A stretch of DNA of 64,000 nt from NCBI GenBank assembly GCA_900313015.1, contig OMPR01000017.1, positions 1 through 64,000 on the forward strand. The letters run 5' to 3'. Source of the DNA: Rhodobacteraceae bacterium EL53. Its GTDB lineage: Bacteria; Pseudomonadota; Alphaproteobacteria; Rhodobacterales; Rhodobacteraceae. The stretch's first letter is position 1. Each line of letters starts with the position of its first letter. Positions 43,029-50,522 of this stretch are shown one piece after another. Below the pieces are notes generated by a model, which was not told the origin of the DNA, did not search any database, and saw nothing but the letters and a program-made list of their open reading frames with translations. The position numbers and the translations under genes were made by a program.

Positions 43029-43613
43029 TTAGCGCAGTCCGTCTGTCCCTTTGGCATCCGAATGGGTCAGACCACCTACACGGGGCAAGGGGCGCCCGCT
43101 GTCGGTAACGGCAACCGCAACCATGATTTCATTGGCGCGCGGGGAGTCGTTCAGGCGCACTTCGATCCCGTCAAAATGACTGCGCACATAGGCGGCATCC
43201 TTGTGGCCCAAAGGCACATCCAGAACCTGACCGGGGCTACCCATCTTTTTCGACGACGGAACCAAGGCGGCGCCCTTTTCAACTTCTTTGCGCAGGGGCG
43301 CGCCGAGCTTTGGGTGTAAAATGGCTGCCGCGTGCTCTAGCTCACCGTTTTCGCCCACCATGGCGGACTTGCCATAGCTTTCGGCCTGATCTGGTGTGAT
43401 CCCCAAGGCCTCGACGCACCGTTTTCCTAAGATCGTGCCTAACTCGGCTCCGATATCCATCAGAGCGGTCAGGTCCTCTTGGTAGGTGCCAGCAAACGGG
43501 TTAGCGATGACGGCCACAGCCACGGCTTTGCGCGTGGCGGGTACAATTGCGCGCCCAGCTTCGATATGTGTTTCTTCGACATTTACAGCGATTTTGCGAA
43601 TGTTCATGGTCAT
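43029..43613 (-). CDS. PF06684 (amino acid synthesis / DUF1185) family protein, copy 1
   Basis: A 194-residue protein of a family with a solved roseobacter structure but no proven reaction. Conserved blocks shared with the next gene: ANPFAGTY, YGKSAMVGENGELEHAAA, LVPSSKK and LDVPLGHKDAAYVRSHFDG, then NDSPRANE and a GLR C-terminus. It overlaps the upstream paralogue by 4 bp, which suggests a heteromer made in equal amounts. The family name does not describe a known function; association with 6-hydroxynicotinate-reductase homologues points to a role in N-heteroaromatic breakdown. Confidence 0.85.
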   Translation of the reverse strand: MTMNIRKIAVNVEETHIEAGRAIVPATRKAVAVAVIANPFAGTYQEDLTALMDIGAELGTILGKRCVEALGITPDQAESYGKSAMVGENGELEHAAAILHPKLGAPLRKEVEKGAALVPSSKKMGSPGQVLDVPLGHKDAAYVRSHFDGIEVRLNDSPRANEIMVAVAVTDSGRPLPRVGGLTHSDAKGTDGLR

Positions 43614-44191
43614 CTCAAACCGTCCTCCCCTTTGATTTCTGATGCGAGCAAACCTCCCGATCGGGAATGGATGCGTTCGCCGGTGCTCATCACAAGAGCA
43701 AAGGCCAACTCGTCGGCACGAGGGGCGTCGTTGCAGCCCACTTCCATGCTGTCGAAATGGGATCGCACGTAAGATGCGTTGACGTGGGTAATTGGCACAT
43801 CAAGCCGCGCCCCTACGCCGCCCACCTTTTTTGATGACGGAACAATGGCATTGGCGTTGCCCAAAAGCTGGCGCATGGCATAGCCACCGGGGGCGTGCCA
43901 AAGGGCACCATGCTCTAGCTCACCGGCTTCGCCAACCAGTGACCCCTTGCCGTATCCTTGGATGTTTTCTGGGCCGCCAAGCATATCGAGCAATTTCTGC
44001 GCCATTTCCAAGCCAAGCGGCTTTAGATCTTCCATGAAACCTTGGATTTCAGGTTCAAAACGCCCGGCAAATGGGTTCTTGATAATTGCCAATACTGCAG
44101 CTCTACGCTGAGGCGTTTCCGGGGCAGGGCCCCCTTCGTGAAAGATCTCTTCATACGAGGCGACTGTTTTTCTGAGAATGACGTCAGGCAT
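43610..44191 (-). CDS. PF06684 (amino acid synthesis / DUF1185) family protein, copy 2
   Basis: A 193-residue paralogue of the following gene. It keeps the same landmarks (KNPFAGRF, YGKGSLVGEAGELEHGAL, IVPSSKKVG, LDVPITHVNASYVRSHFDSM, NDAPRADE, C-terminal GLR) but overall identity is moderate, so the duplication is old. Invariant charged residues (Glu-His in GELEH, Lys-Lys in SSKK, His in SHFD) could form an active site. Start overlaps the UPF0280 stop by 8 bp. Function unknown. Confidence 0.85.
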   Translation of the reverse strand: MPDVILRKTVASYEEIFHEGGPAPETPQRRAAVLAIIKNPFAGRFEPEIQGFMEDLKPLGLEMAQKLLDMLGGPENIQGYGKGSLVGEAGELEHGALWHAPGGYAMRQLLGNANAIVPSSKKVGGVGARLDVPITHVNASYVRSHFDSMEVGCNDAPRADELAFALVMSTGERIHSRSGGLLASEIKGEDGLR

Positions 44192-45047
44192 TTATCAAAG
44201 TCCTGTTGGGTTGGTGTTCGGTGAAACCGGAATGTCCTGATTGGCGGATTTCGCCCTGCAGGGAAAGCGAAGCGGCGCGGATCAAATCGGCGTCGCGCAT
44301 TTTTTCGGCGACGATCTGACCGCTTTGCAGCGCATGGTGAATATCTGTGCGTGAAAGCGCCCCACATTGAACTGTGACAAGCTGCTGACCAAGGTCACTA
44401 TCGTCCTGAATGTCAGACGCTGGACGGCGGCTGATTGCTGGATGATCGGGGAGATTGACAGCATTGGCGATCAAAGTTGCGGCTACATCCGCAGTGGCCG
44501 CAGTTTGAGCAAGGACCGTGACGCTGTCAGCAATGCCAAGGGACAAGCTGCGCCCACTGACCCCCGACGTGGCGATTCCAGAAATACCGTCTTCGGCATT
44601 TATCAGAACCCGCCCTAAATCATGCCCCTCGACCGAGGCCATAGCCATGGAAAAGCTCTGCCCCGGTTCCAAGTGTATCGCGATGTCCCCCCCGTTGTTG
44701 ACATATGCGCGTTGCACATCAGTGACTGACGTGATGGCATTTAAGATCGTATCAGCCACGGCACCTGCGACCGCCGCCATTGGGGTGACGAATTGGGCGC
44801 AATGGGGGCGAACCGCACTTTGCATGTGTTGTGCGATGGCCTCCCCTGCTCGAGGGCTGGCTTCGGTCATCGGGGATTTGAGAAGACGAAGGTTCCCAAC
44901 CAACTCCTCCAACACGGTCTCAAACCGGGCTTGTGCCGCTGCAAATGCCCTAACTCGATCTCCATCTGCCCCGATGATCAGATCAATCGGCCCGTGCTGC
45001 AAATGCAGCCGAGTTCCACAGGAGAGAAGGGCGGAAACAGGTCTCAT
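44184..45047 (-). CDS. UPF0280 family protein (ApbE-like fold; candidate flavin-attachment factor)
   Basis: A 287-residue UPF0280 protein. Landmarks: GPIDLIIGADGDR, VTPMAAVAGAVADTIL, AYVNNGGDIAIHLEPGQ, GIATSGVSGRSLSLGIADSV and ATLIANAVN. The family shares the ApbE-like fold; ApbE attaches FMN covalently to proteins, and the NNGGD and GIATSG segments correspond to its flavin-binding motifs (NxGGD, ATSG). The neighbouring reductase belongs to a family whose studied member carries a covalently bound flavin. A flavinylation role is therefore attractive but unproven. Overlaps: 4 bp with the reductase gene upstream, 8 bp with the PF06684 gene downstream. Confidence 0.82.
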   Translation of the reverse strand: MRPVSALLSCGTRLHLQHGPIDLIIGADGDRVRAFAAAQARFETVLEELVGNLRLLKSPMTEASPRAGEAIAQHMQSAVRPHCAQFVTPMAAVAGAVADTILNAITSVTDVQRAYVNNGGDIAIHLEPGQSFSMAMASVEGHDLGRVLINAEDGISGIATSGVSGRSLSLGIADSVTVLAQTAATADVAATLIANAVNLPDHPAISRRPASDIQDDSDLGQQLVTVQCGALSRTDIHHALQSGQIVAEKMRDADLIRAASLSLQGEIRQSGHSGFTEHQPNRTLINA

Positions 45048-46528
45048 TTAGACCAACGATAATTTGTGTGCGCCATAGGATCAGGCTGGTTGTCGAACTG
45101 TGCAACCTTGCGAGTGCCGTCTGATACCACGTCTTGAACCAATCTGATTTCATCCATATGGCCACCCAATGTGCCATAGTCGCTGACCCGCATGGTGAAT
45201 TCGATCGGGGCCACCAACGCGGGAGTTGGAACGTACCCGAACGAGCCTGTCGGCATGTCCAACACATCCACCATCACGGTAATGCCACCACCGGGCCAGA
45301 CATAGGCTTCGGCCCCACCACAAGACACAAACGTGAGTGAATCTTTGACGGATTTGGTGAGTTTGACGGGGTTTTCTGTAACGCCAGCGCGCAAACTGCC
45401 ACCGGCACCGCCCATGAACAGGACTGAACAGACCGACGGTTCACAGTTTTCCGCAATTAGGTCAGCTGATGCTTTCAGCTTTTCCGGGATTTCTGCGGGT
45501 TGCGGCGTCAACGTCTCGTCGAGTTCGAAATATGCGTATTGCTCACCGGTGGTTGATACCATCAACAGGCGCATGCCATCTTTGGCAAACTTTGGATTGA
45601 AATCGCCCAGGATTTTGAGTGGATCTTCGATATCGGTGCCGCCCCAGCCGGTGCCAGGCTCTGCGACTTGGAAATACCGTCCGGGCGTTGATCGACGACC
45701 GTTAATTTTGATTCCGGTCGCGGGCACGTCCAACAATTTGCCAGCCTGATGCTCTGATAGAACGCCGGTGATGTGGTCATCGACCACCACAACGTCTTCC
45801 ACGTGACCCACCCATTGTGTGGCGAACATGCCAATTGTAGCAGACCCGCAGCCAACCCGCATCAACTTCTCTTCGACGCCATTGATGATCGGGGCTTTGC
45901 CGGCTTGAACCACAACCGTGGTTTCGTGCTCAGGCTCACCGATCACCATTTCCACGGCTTCTTGGTTGCAAAGTTTCAACAGTGCATCACAGGTGATGCG
46001 GCCCTCTTTCTTGGTCCCGCCGGTCAAATGCTCGACGCCGCCGAGGCTGAGCATTTTGGATCCGTACTCTGAGGTCATCACGTGACCGATCGGCTCTCCG
46101 TTGACGCGAACAACGTCGCGCTCGTGGCCCAGATGACGGTCGGTGTCGATTTTGATCTTTACACCGCAGTAGGAAAAGATTCCTTCGGTCACAACGGTGA
46201 CCATATCGACGCCCTGAATTTCTTGGCTGACGATGAAGGGGGCGGGTTTGTAATCGGGATATGTGGTGCCAGCGCCAACCGCGGTAACAAACGGACGATT
46301 GCCCTGAACGATATTTCCATCCCAGTCATCGGGGCCTTTGCCGTCCTTAAGGAATGGCACGAGTTTTTGGCCCGAGCTTTCAATGATGGTCAAAGCGTCA
46401 AGGCGTACCAAATCTCCGCCATGGTTGGCGTACCGATCACAGGCTCCTATTTTACCGTCAGCGATATAGCACATGACCGGGCAGGCATCGCAGCGGATCT
46501 TTTCAGGATTAGCGGTTTCATTTGCCAT
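45044..46528 (-). CDS. 6-hydroxynicotinate reductase homologue
   Basis: A 494-residue protein resembling the ferredoxin-dependent 6-hydroxynicotinate reductase (Hnr) of Eubacterium barkeri, which reduces 6-hydroxynicotinate to 1,4,5,6-tetrahydro-6-oxonicotinate and holds covalent flavin and Fe-S clusters. Near the N-terminus four cysteines are spaced CDACPVMC (13, 16, 20) and Cys30, suitable for a 4Fe-4S cluster. Other recognisable stretches are VTVVTEGIFSYCGVKIKID, GRITCDALLKLCNQEAVEM, RVGCGSATIGMFATQWVGHV and CGGAEAYVWPGGGITVMVDV. I see no canonical ApbE target motif (DxxSGAT); the nearest is CGSAT. Start overlaps the hydroxylase stop by 11 bp. Orthologues in aerobes may act on a related ring acid. 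Confidence 0.85.
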   Translation of the reverse strand: MANETANPEKIRCDACPVMCYIADGKIGACDRYANHGGDLVRLDALTIIESSGQKLVPFLKDGKGPDDWDGNIVQGNRPFVTAVGAGTTYPDYKPAPFIVSQEIQGVDMVTVVTEGIFSYCGVKIKIDTDRHLGHERDVVRVNGEPIGHVMTSEYGSKMLSLGGVEHLTGGTKKEGRITCDALLKLCNQEAVEMVIGEPEHETTVVVQAGKAPIINGVEEKLMRVGCGSATIGMFATQWVGHVEDVVVVDDHITGVLSEHQAGKLLDVPATGIKINGRRSTPGRYFQVAEPGTGWGGTDIEDPLKILGDFNPKFAKDGMRLLMVSTTGEQYAYFELDETLTPQPAEIPEKLKASADLIAENCEPSVCSVLFMGGAGGSLRAGVTENPVKLTKSVKDSLTFVSCGGAEAYVWPGGGITVMVDVLDMPTGSFGYVPTPALVAPIEFTMRVSDYGTLGGHMDEIRLVQDVVSDGTRKVAQFDNQPDPMAHTNYRWSK

Positions 46529-49265
46529 TGTTCTTGTCCTTGATTGCGGCGCGCACTCGGGATGGCGTAGCGGGAACTTGAGTCAACCGGACACCGCAAG
46601 CGTTCTTTATCGCGTTAAGAATTGCGGGCGCCGTCGGGATGAGGACATGTTCCCCCAACCCTTTGGCGCCATAAGGGCCATGCGCGTCCGGTTCTTCGAT
46701 GATGACTGTTTCAACAGGGGGCATATCGCCCATTGTTGGGATAAGGTAATCGTGCAGGTTTTCAGTGCGGCCGGGAATGTACTCTTCCATTAAAGTCATG
46801 CCGAGTCCCTGTGCGATGCCCCCTTGAACCTGACCTTCGACCAACATCGGATTGATCGCTTTTCCTACATCGTGAGCGGCGACAAACTTGAGTGGTTTGA
46901 CTGTTCCAAGCTTGGTATCAATTTCGACCACAACCAAATGCGCGGCATATCCAAATTGGGCATAGGGAATGCCCTGACCATTTTCATCCAAGGGCTTGGT
47001 GGGGGGGTCATAGGTTTCCTGTGACAACAAAACATACCCCTCATCATCGGCGCTTAGGGTCGCTAGGTCGATGGTGTGAGCCGTGTCCTGGTCTGTGATC
47101 TTGATCTGCCCGGCGCTGATTTCCAAAGTGGCATCCGCACCAGCATTCACCTGTGCTAGGATTTGCGCGCGCATTGCGTTGCCGCTCAGGCGCGCGGCGC
47201 TGCCTGAAACATAAGTTTGACGCGAAGCCGAGGTTTTCCCGGCATCGGGTGTCACGTCGGTGTCAGGCCCGACGATTTCCAGCTGGTGAACCGGGATTCC
47301 CAACGCCGTCGCATAAATCTGGCTGATGACGGTATTTGCGCCTTGACCAATATCCATGGCCCCTTGGTGCAAGACAACGGTACCATCTTTGCGGATGCCG
47401 GATTTGATGGTTGATGGGTTTGGCAAAGACGTGTTGCCGCATCCATACCATCCACCTGCAAGCCCGACGCCGCGCTTGAAGATATCGTTTTCCGCGTTGA
47501 ACGCGATTGCATCCGTGCGCTCGCTATCCCAAGCGGATTTCAGAGCCTCAAAGCAGGGCTTGATCCCGACGCCCTGTTCAAACACCTGTCCGCAGACGGT
47601 TGGAACATGGTTTTCCAAAGAATTGCGAATTCGGAATTCCAGCGGATCTATGCCCAGCTTGTCGGCCAGTTCATCAAAAAGGCTTTCTTGTGCGATGGCT
47701 GACTGTGGCACGCCAAACCCACGGAACGCGCCAGCCGGGGGGCAATGGGTATGAATGCCCTGAGATTCTGCACGGTAATCCGTGATTTGATAAGGGCCTG
47801 AGGCATGGACTGGGACGCGGTTCGCCACAGTCGGTCCCCAACTGGCATAGGCCCCTGTGTTGAAGTAGCCAAAGAAATCAAAGCCTTTGATCTTGCCCTC
47901 TTTGGTGGCGCCGATCCGCAACGTGATGTCGGACGGATGCCGTTTGGTGGTCGACTGCATCGATTCCGTGCGCGAGTAGGTGAGCCGCACCGGCTTGCCG
48001 GTTTTGAGTGCGCCCAATGCCAGGTAGGGCTGTACACTCAGGTCAAGTTTTGAGCCAAATCCACCGCCCACACCTGTTGGAATGATGCGGATTAGTTCGC
48101 GCGGCATTCCAAGAATGATTTCCATAGCGTCCAGATCCATCACCGGCGCTTGGGTGCAGGCATGGATTTCGACCCGGCCATTGACGATTTCTGCAAACCC
48201 AGCCTCGGGCTCGATATAGCCGTGCTCAACAAAGCCGCTGCGGAATTTGCCCTCAACCGTGACATCTGCATCCGCTAAAGCGGCTTCGGCGTCGCCGCAC
48301 TGGACAAACCCGCCGCACATCACATTGCCTGCGCGGTCGGCGTGCAATTGGGCTGCATCATCAGCCATGGCCTCGTGCACACTTTGGCTGGCAGGACGTT
48401 CCTCCCATGTGACCGGGAATTGAGACGGGTCAAAGGCGCGAACAGCCTCTGGCGTGCCAACAATCGCTGCTACGGCTTCACCCCGGAAACGGGTTTCGTT
48501 TTCGGCAAAAACAGGTTGGTCTGCAAAATCTGGAATGACCCCAAAGACGTTGCGACCGGGGATGTCCGCACTAGTCAGCACAGCTTCGATGCCGGTGGAT
48601 TGAGCAAACGCGTCTAGGTCGCCGAATTGAAATCCTGCGCGCGGGAAGGGGGATCGGATGACCAAGACTTCCAGCGTACCTTGCGGTGCCACATCGTCGC
48701 CAAACGCTTCGGTACCGGCGACTTTGCCAGCACCATCCAAGCGGCGGATCCCTTCACCGGCGTGACCCAAGGTCAGGTCGGGAATGTCTGTGGAGCCAGC
48801 GGCAATCACAGCATCAATAATCTTTCGATAGCCTGTGCAGCGACACAATACTCCGCCCAAGGCATCCTGAACCTGTGTTTCTGAAGGGGTGCTTTCTTCG
48901 CGAAGCAGTGCCACGGCCGACACTATCATGCCGGGGGTGCAAATCCCGCATTGCGCGGCACCATGGTTTTGGAAGCTTTCGGCCAAACGCAATGCATCCA
49001 AATCCGTTTTTGCAAGCCCGCCCAGTGTTTCGACACTGCGTCCTGCTGCTTGATGTGCCGGCATTAAGCAAGCGCAAACAGGGGCGCCATCGACCAGCAC
49101 AGTACAGGCTCCACAATCGCCTGCGTTACAGCCGATTTTTACATCGCGCGCACCAACACGTTCGCGCAGGGTTTCTGATAGACGTTCGCCTGCGTATGGC
49201 TCGACGCTCACGGTCGAGCCGTTCAAGGTGAATTGGGTAGTCATGACATTTACCTGCTCATTCAT
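46518..49265 (-). CDS. Xanthine-dehydrogenase-family hydroxylase, fused 2Fe-2S and molybdopterin subunit
   Basis: A 915-residue fusion. Residues ~8-165 are the two-cluster iron-sulfur subunit: CNAGDCGACTVLVDG with a later Cys (plant-type 2Fe-2S), then CGICTPGM and CRCTGY. From ~residue 185 on it is the molybdenum subunit: GTEAFGDDV, PTGVGGGFGSKLDL, GAFRGFGVPQ, DIGQGANT, and YGAKGLGEHVLIP with the conserved catalytic Glu. Such enzymes insert oxygen from water next to a ring nitrogen. With the FAD subunit gene next door and an Hnr homologue downstream, a nicotinate-6-hydroxylase role is likely. Start uncertain: 49265 gives an 8-bp overlap with the FAD gene; ATG at 49244 has a better-placed AGG. 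Confidence 0.88.
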   Translation of the reverse strand: MNEQVNVMTTQFTLNGSTVSVEPYAGERLSETLRERVGARDVKIGCNAGDCGACTVLVDGAPVCACLMPAHQAAGRSVETLGGLAKTDLDALRLAESFQNHGAAQCGICTPGMIVSAVALLREESTPSETQVQDALGGVLCRCTGYRKIIDAVIAAGSTDIPDLTLGHAGEGIRRLDGAGKVAGTEAFGDDVAPQGTLEVLVIRSPFPRAGFQFGDLDAFAQSTGIEAVLTSADIPGRNVFGVIPDFADQPVFAENETRFRGEAVAAIVGTPEAVRAFDPSQFPVTWEERPASQSVHEAMADDAAQLHADRAGNVMCGGFVQCGDAEAALADADVTVEGKFRSGFVEHGYIEPEAGFAEIVNGRVEIHACTQAPVMDLDAMEIILGMPRELIRIIPTGVGGGFGSKLDLSVQPYLALGALKTGKPVRLTYSRTESMQSTTKRHPSDITLRIGATKEGKIKGFDFFGYFNTGAYASWGPTVANRVPVHASGPYQITDYRAESQGIHTHCPPAGAFRGFGVPQSAIAQESLFDELADKLGIDPLEFRIRNSLENHVPTVCGQVFEQGVGIKPCFEALKSAWDSERTDAIAFNAENDIFKRGVGLAGGWYGCGNTSLPNPSTIKSGIRKDGTVVLHQGAMDIGQGANTVISQIYATALGIPVHQLEIVGPDTDVTPDAGKTSASRQTYVSGSAARLSGNAMRAQILAQVNAGADATLEISAGQIKITDQDTAHTIDLATLSADDEGYVLLSQETYDPPTKPLDENGQGIPYAQFGYAAHLVVVEIDTKLGTVKPLKFVAAHDVGKAINPMLVEGQVQGGIAQGLGMTLMEEYIPGRTENLHDYLIPTMGDMPPVETVIIEEPDAHGPYGAKGLGEHVLIPTAPAILNAIKNACGVRLTQVPATPSRVRAAIKDKNNGK

Positions 49266-50091
49266 GGGCTTGCGCAGCTTTTGTGATCGTCCGCAAACAC
49301 TGCTCTGCCACGGCCTCTAGACGGAATTCAGCACTGCCGCGCACGTCCGCGATGGGCGAGAGCGTTGAGAAATGCGAATCATTCAGAGTGATTTCCCCGA
49401 GAGTTTTGCCGATTAAATCCGCTTCGAGTTGCAACATGCGCTGGGCGACAGGAGAGCAAGCCCCAATTGCAACACGCGCGTGGTTGATGCGCCCTTGTGG
49501 ATCAAACCCGATCACAGCCGCCGTCATTGTAATTGAAATGACCAGATAACGCCGTGATCCGAGTTTTTCGAAGGCGCCTGCGGCAGTATGGGGCACATTA
49601 GGAAGCAAAAACCCGGTGACCATTTCATCGCTGGCCAGTGCGATGTCTCGAACTCCAGTTATGAATTCATTAAGCGGTATGACCCGTTTACCACGGACCG
49701 ATTGCAACTCAGCTTGTGCATCTAAGGTCAGCAGCGGCGGGACGCCATCTGCGGCGGGTGAGGCGTTGCACACATTGCCTGCAACCGTCCCTGCGTTTTG
49801 AATTTGCAAACTGCCGACCTCGCGGGCGGCGGCCTGCAGCCCGTCGAAGCAAGGTGGTAAACTGGTGCGAAAAATGTCGCTCCAACTGGTGGTTGCGCCG
49901 ATGCGCCAAGTGTCCCCGTCACATGAAATTCCCGAGAGTTCGGGTATCCGAGAAATGTCCAAAAGGTCAGTTTTTATCGGACCTTGATTCTGGCTTGGGA
50001 AGTAGTCCGTGCCGCCTGCAACGATTTTGACCTCTTTAGCGGCAATGTGGTCAAGAGCCTCATTTAGGGCGGTAGGCATAAAGTGATGCAA
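49258..50091 (-). CDS. FAD-binding subunit of the molybdenum hydroxylase (CoxM-like)
   Basis: A 277-residue FAD subunit of the xanthine dehydrogenase family. It shows the PCMH-type FAD motifs VAGGTDYFP and QNAGTVAGNVCNASPAADG, and a CO-dehydrogenase flavoprotein C-terminal domain (KLGSRRYLVISI, VAIGACSP). The TTG at 50091 is preferred because AGGA lies 9 bp upstream, while the next ATG (50079) is too far from it. It passes electrons from the molybdenum/iron-sulfur chain to an acceptor. It is the first gene of the long leftward operon, and a putative operator lies 34 bp upstream of the start. Confidence 0.88.
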   Translation of the reverse strand: MHHFMPTALNEALDHIAAKEVKIVAGGTDYFPSQNQGPIKTDLLDISRIPELSGISCDGDTWRIGATTSWSDIFRTSLPPCFDGLQAAAREVGSLQIQNAGTVAGNVCNASPAADGVPPLLTLDAQAELQSVRGKRVIPLNEFITGVRDIALASDEMVTGFLLPNVPHTAAGAFEKLGSRRYLVISITMTAAVIGFDPQGRINHARVAIGACSPVAQRMLQLEADLIGKTLGEITLNDSHFSTLSPIADVRGSAEFRLEAVAEQCLRTITKAAQAHE

Positions 50092-50124
50092 GGTTCGAGT
50101 TCCTGTTGGGCGATATGTATTGTT

Positions 50125-50142
50125 GTTTGTATGCTAATGATA
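50125..50142. promoter_or_regulatory. Putative MarR-type operator before the hydroxylase operon
   Basis: GTTTGTATGCTAATGATA matches 35288-35305 (TTTGTATACTAATGATTA) closely in the core TTTGTATRCTAATGAT. It lies just upstream of the leftward FAD-subunit gene. Confidence 0.5.
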
Positions 50143-50430
50143 TTGCGGGATTCGGAAATTTGTCAATCCAAAGTTTGACGCTGCGAAACTGTTGATAATA
50201 ATAGGCAAAAGATCAGTGTGTCTTTAAGGAAAGTTTTTCTTGAATTGCTGCAGTTGCGCAGTTTGCACTTCGCAGATGCAGCATTGTCGACTTTTCAAAA
50301 GCGAACGTGATCGTCGGGCGTCAGAAGAGCGGATCTGAATCGCAGGGAGGGGGCCCGGAGAAATTAGCCGCGTTTAACGATGGCGACTTTTTGAAGAAAT
50401 TCGTTGACACACTAACGAAAAAACAAAAAT

Positions 50431-50448
50431 ATAATGAACGATCACTAA
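50431..50448. promoter_or_regulatory. Putative TetR-type operator before the second LIV operon
   Basis: ATAATGAACGATCACTAA, reverse complement TTAGTGATCGTTCATTAT, matches TTAGTGAACGTTCATTAA (57460-57477) at 16 of 18 positions. A TATAAT (50430-50435) overlaps it and TTGACA lies at 50404-50409, though the 20-bp spacing is long. The gene start is at 50523. Confidence 0.55.
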
Positions 50449-50522
50449 CCTACTTGTTAGCACGATCATGCCAGCGGATGGAAATCCCTGAGCGAACGAA
50501 ATAACCCTTAGGGAGGGAAGAA

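Noticed and set aside
50307-50504. A 65-codon frame before the second binding-protein gene
   Set aside because: It spans the promoter and putative operator, has no ribosome site and no recognised product.
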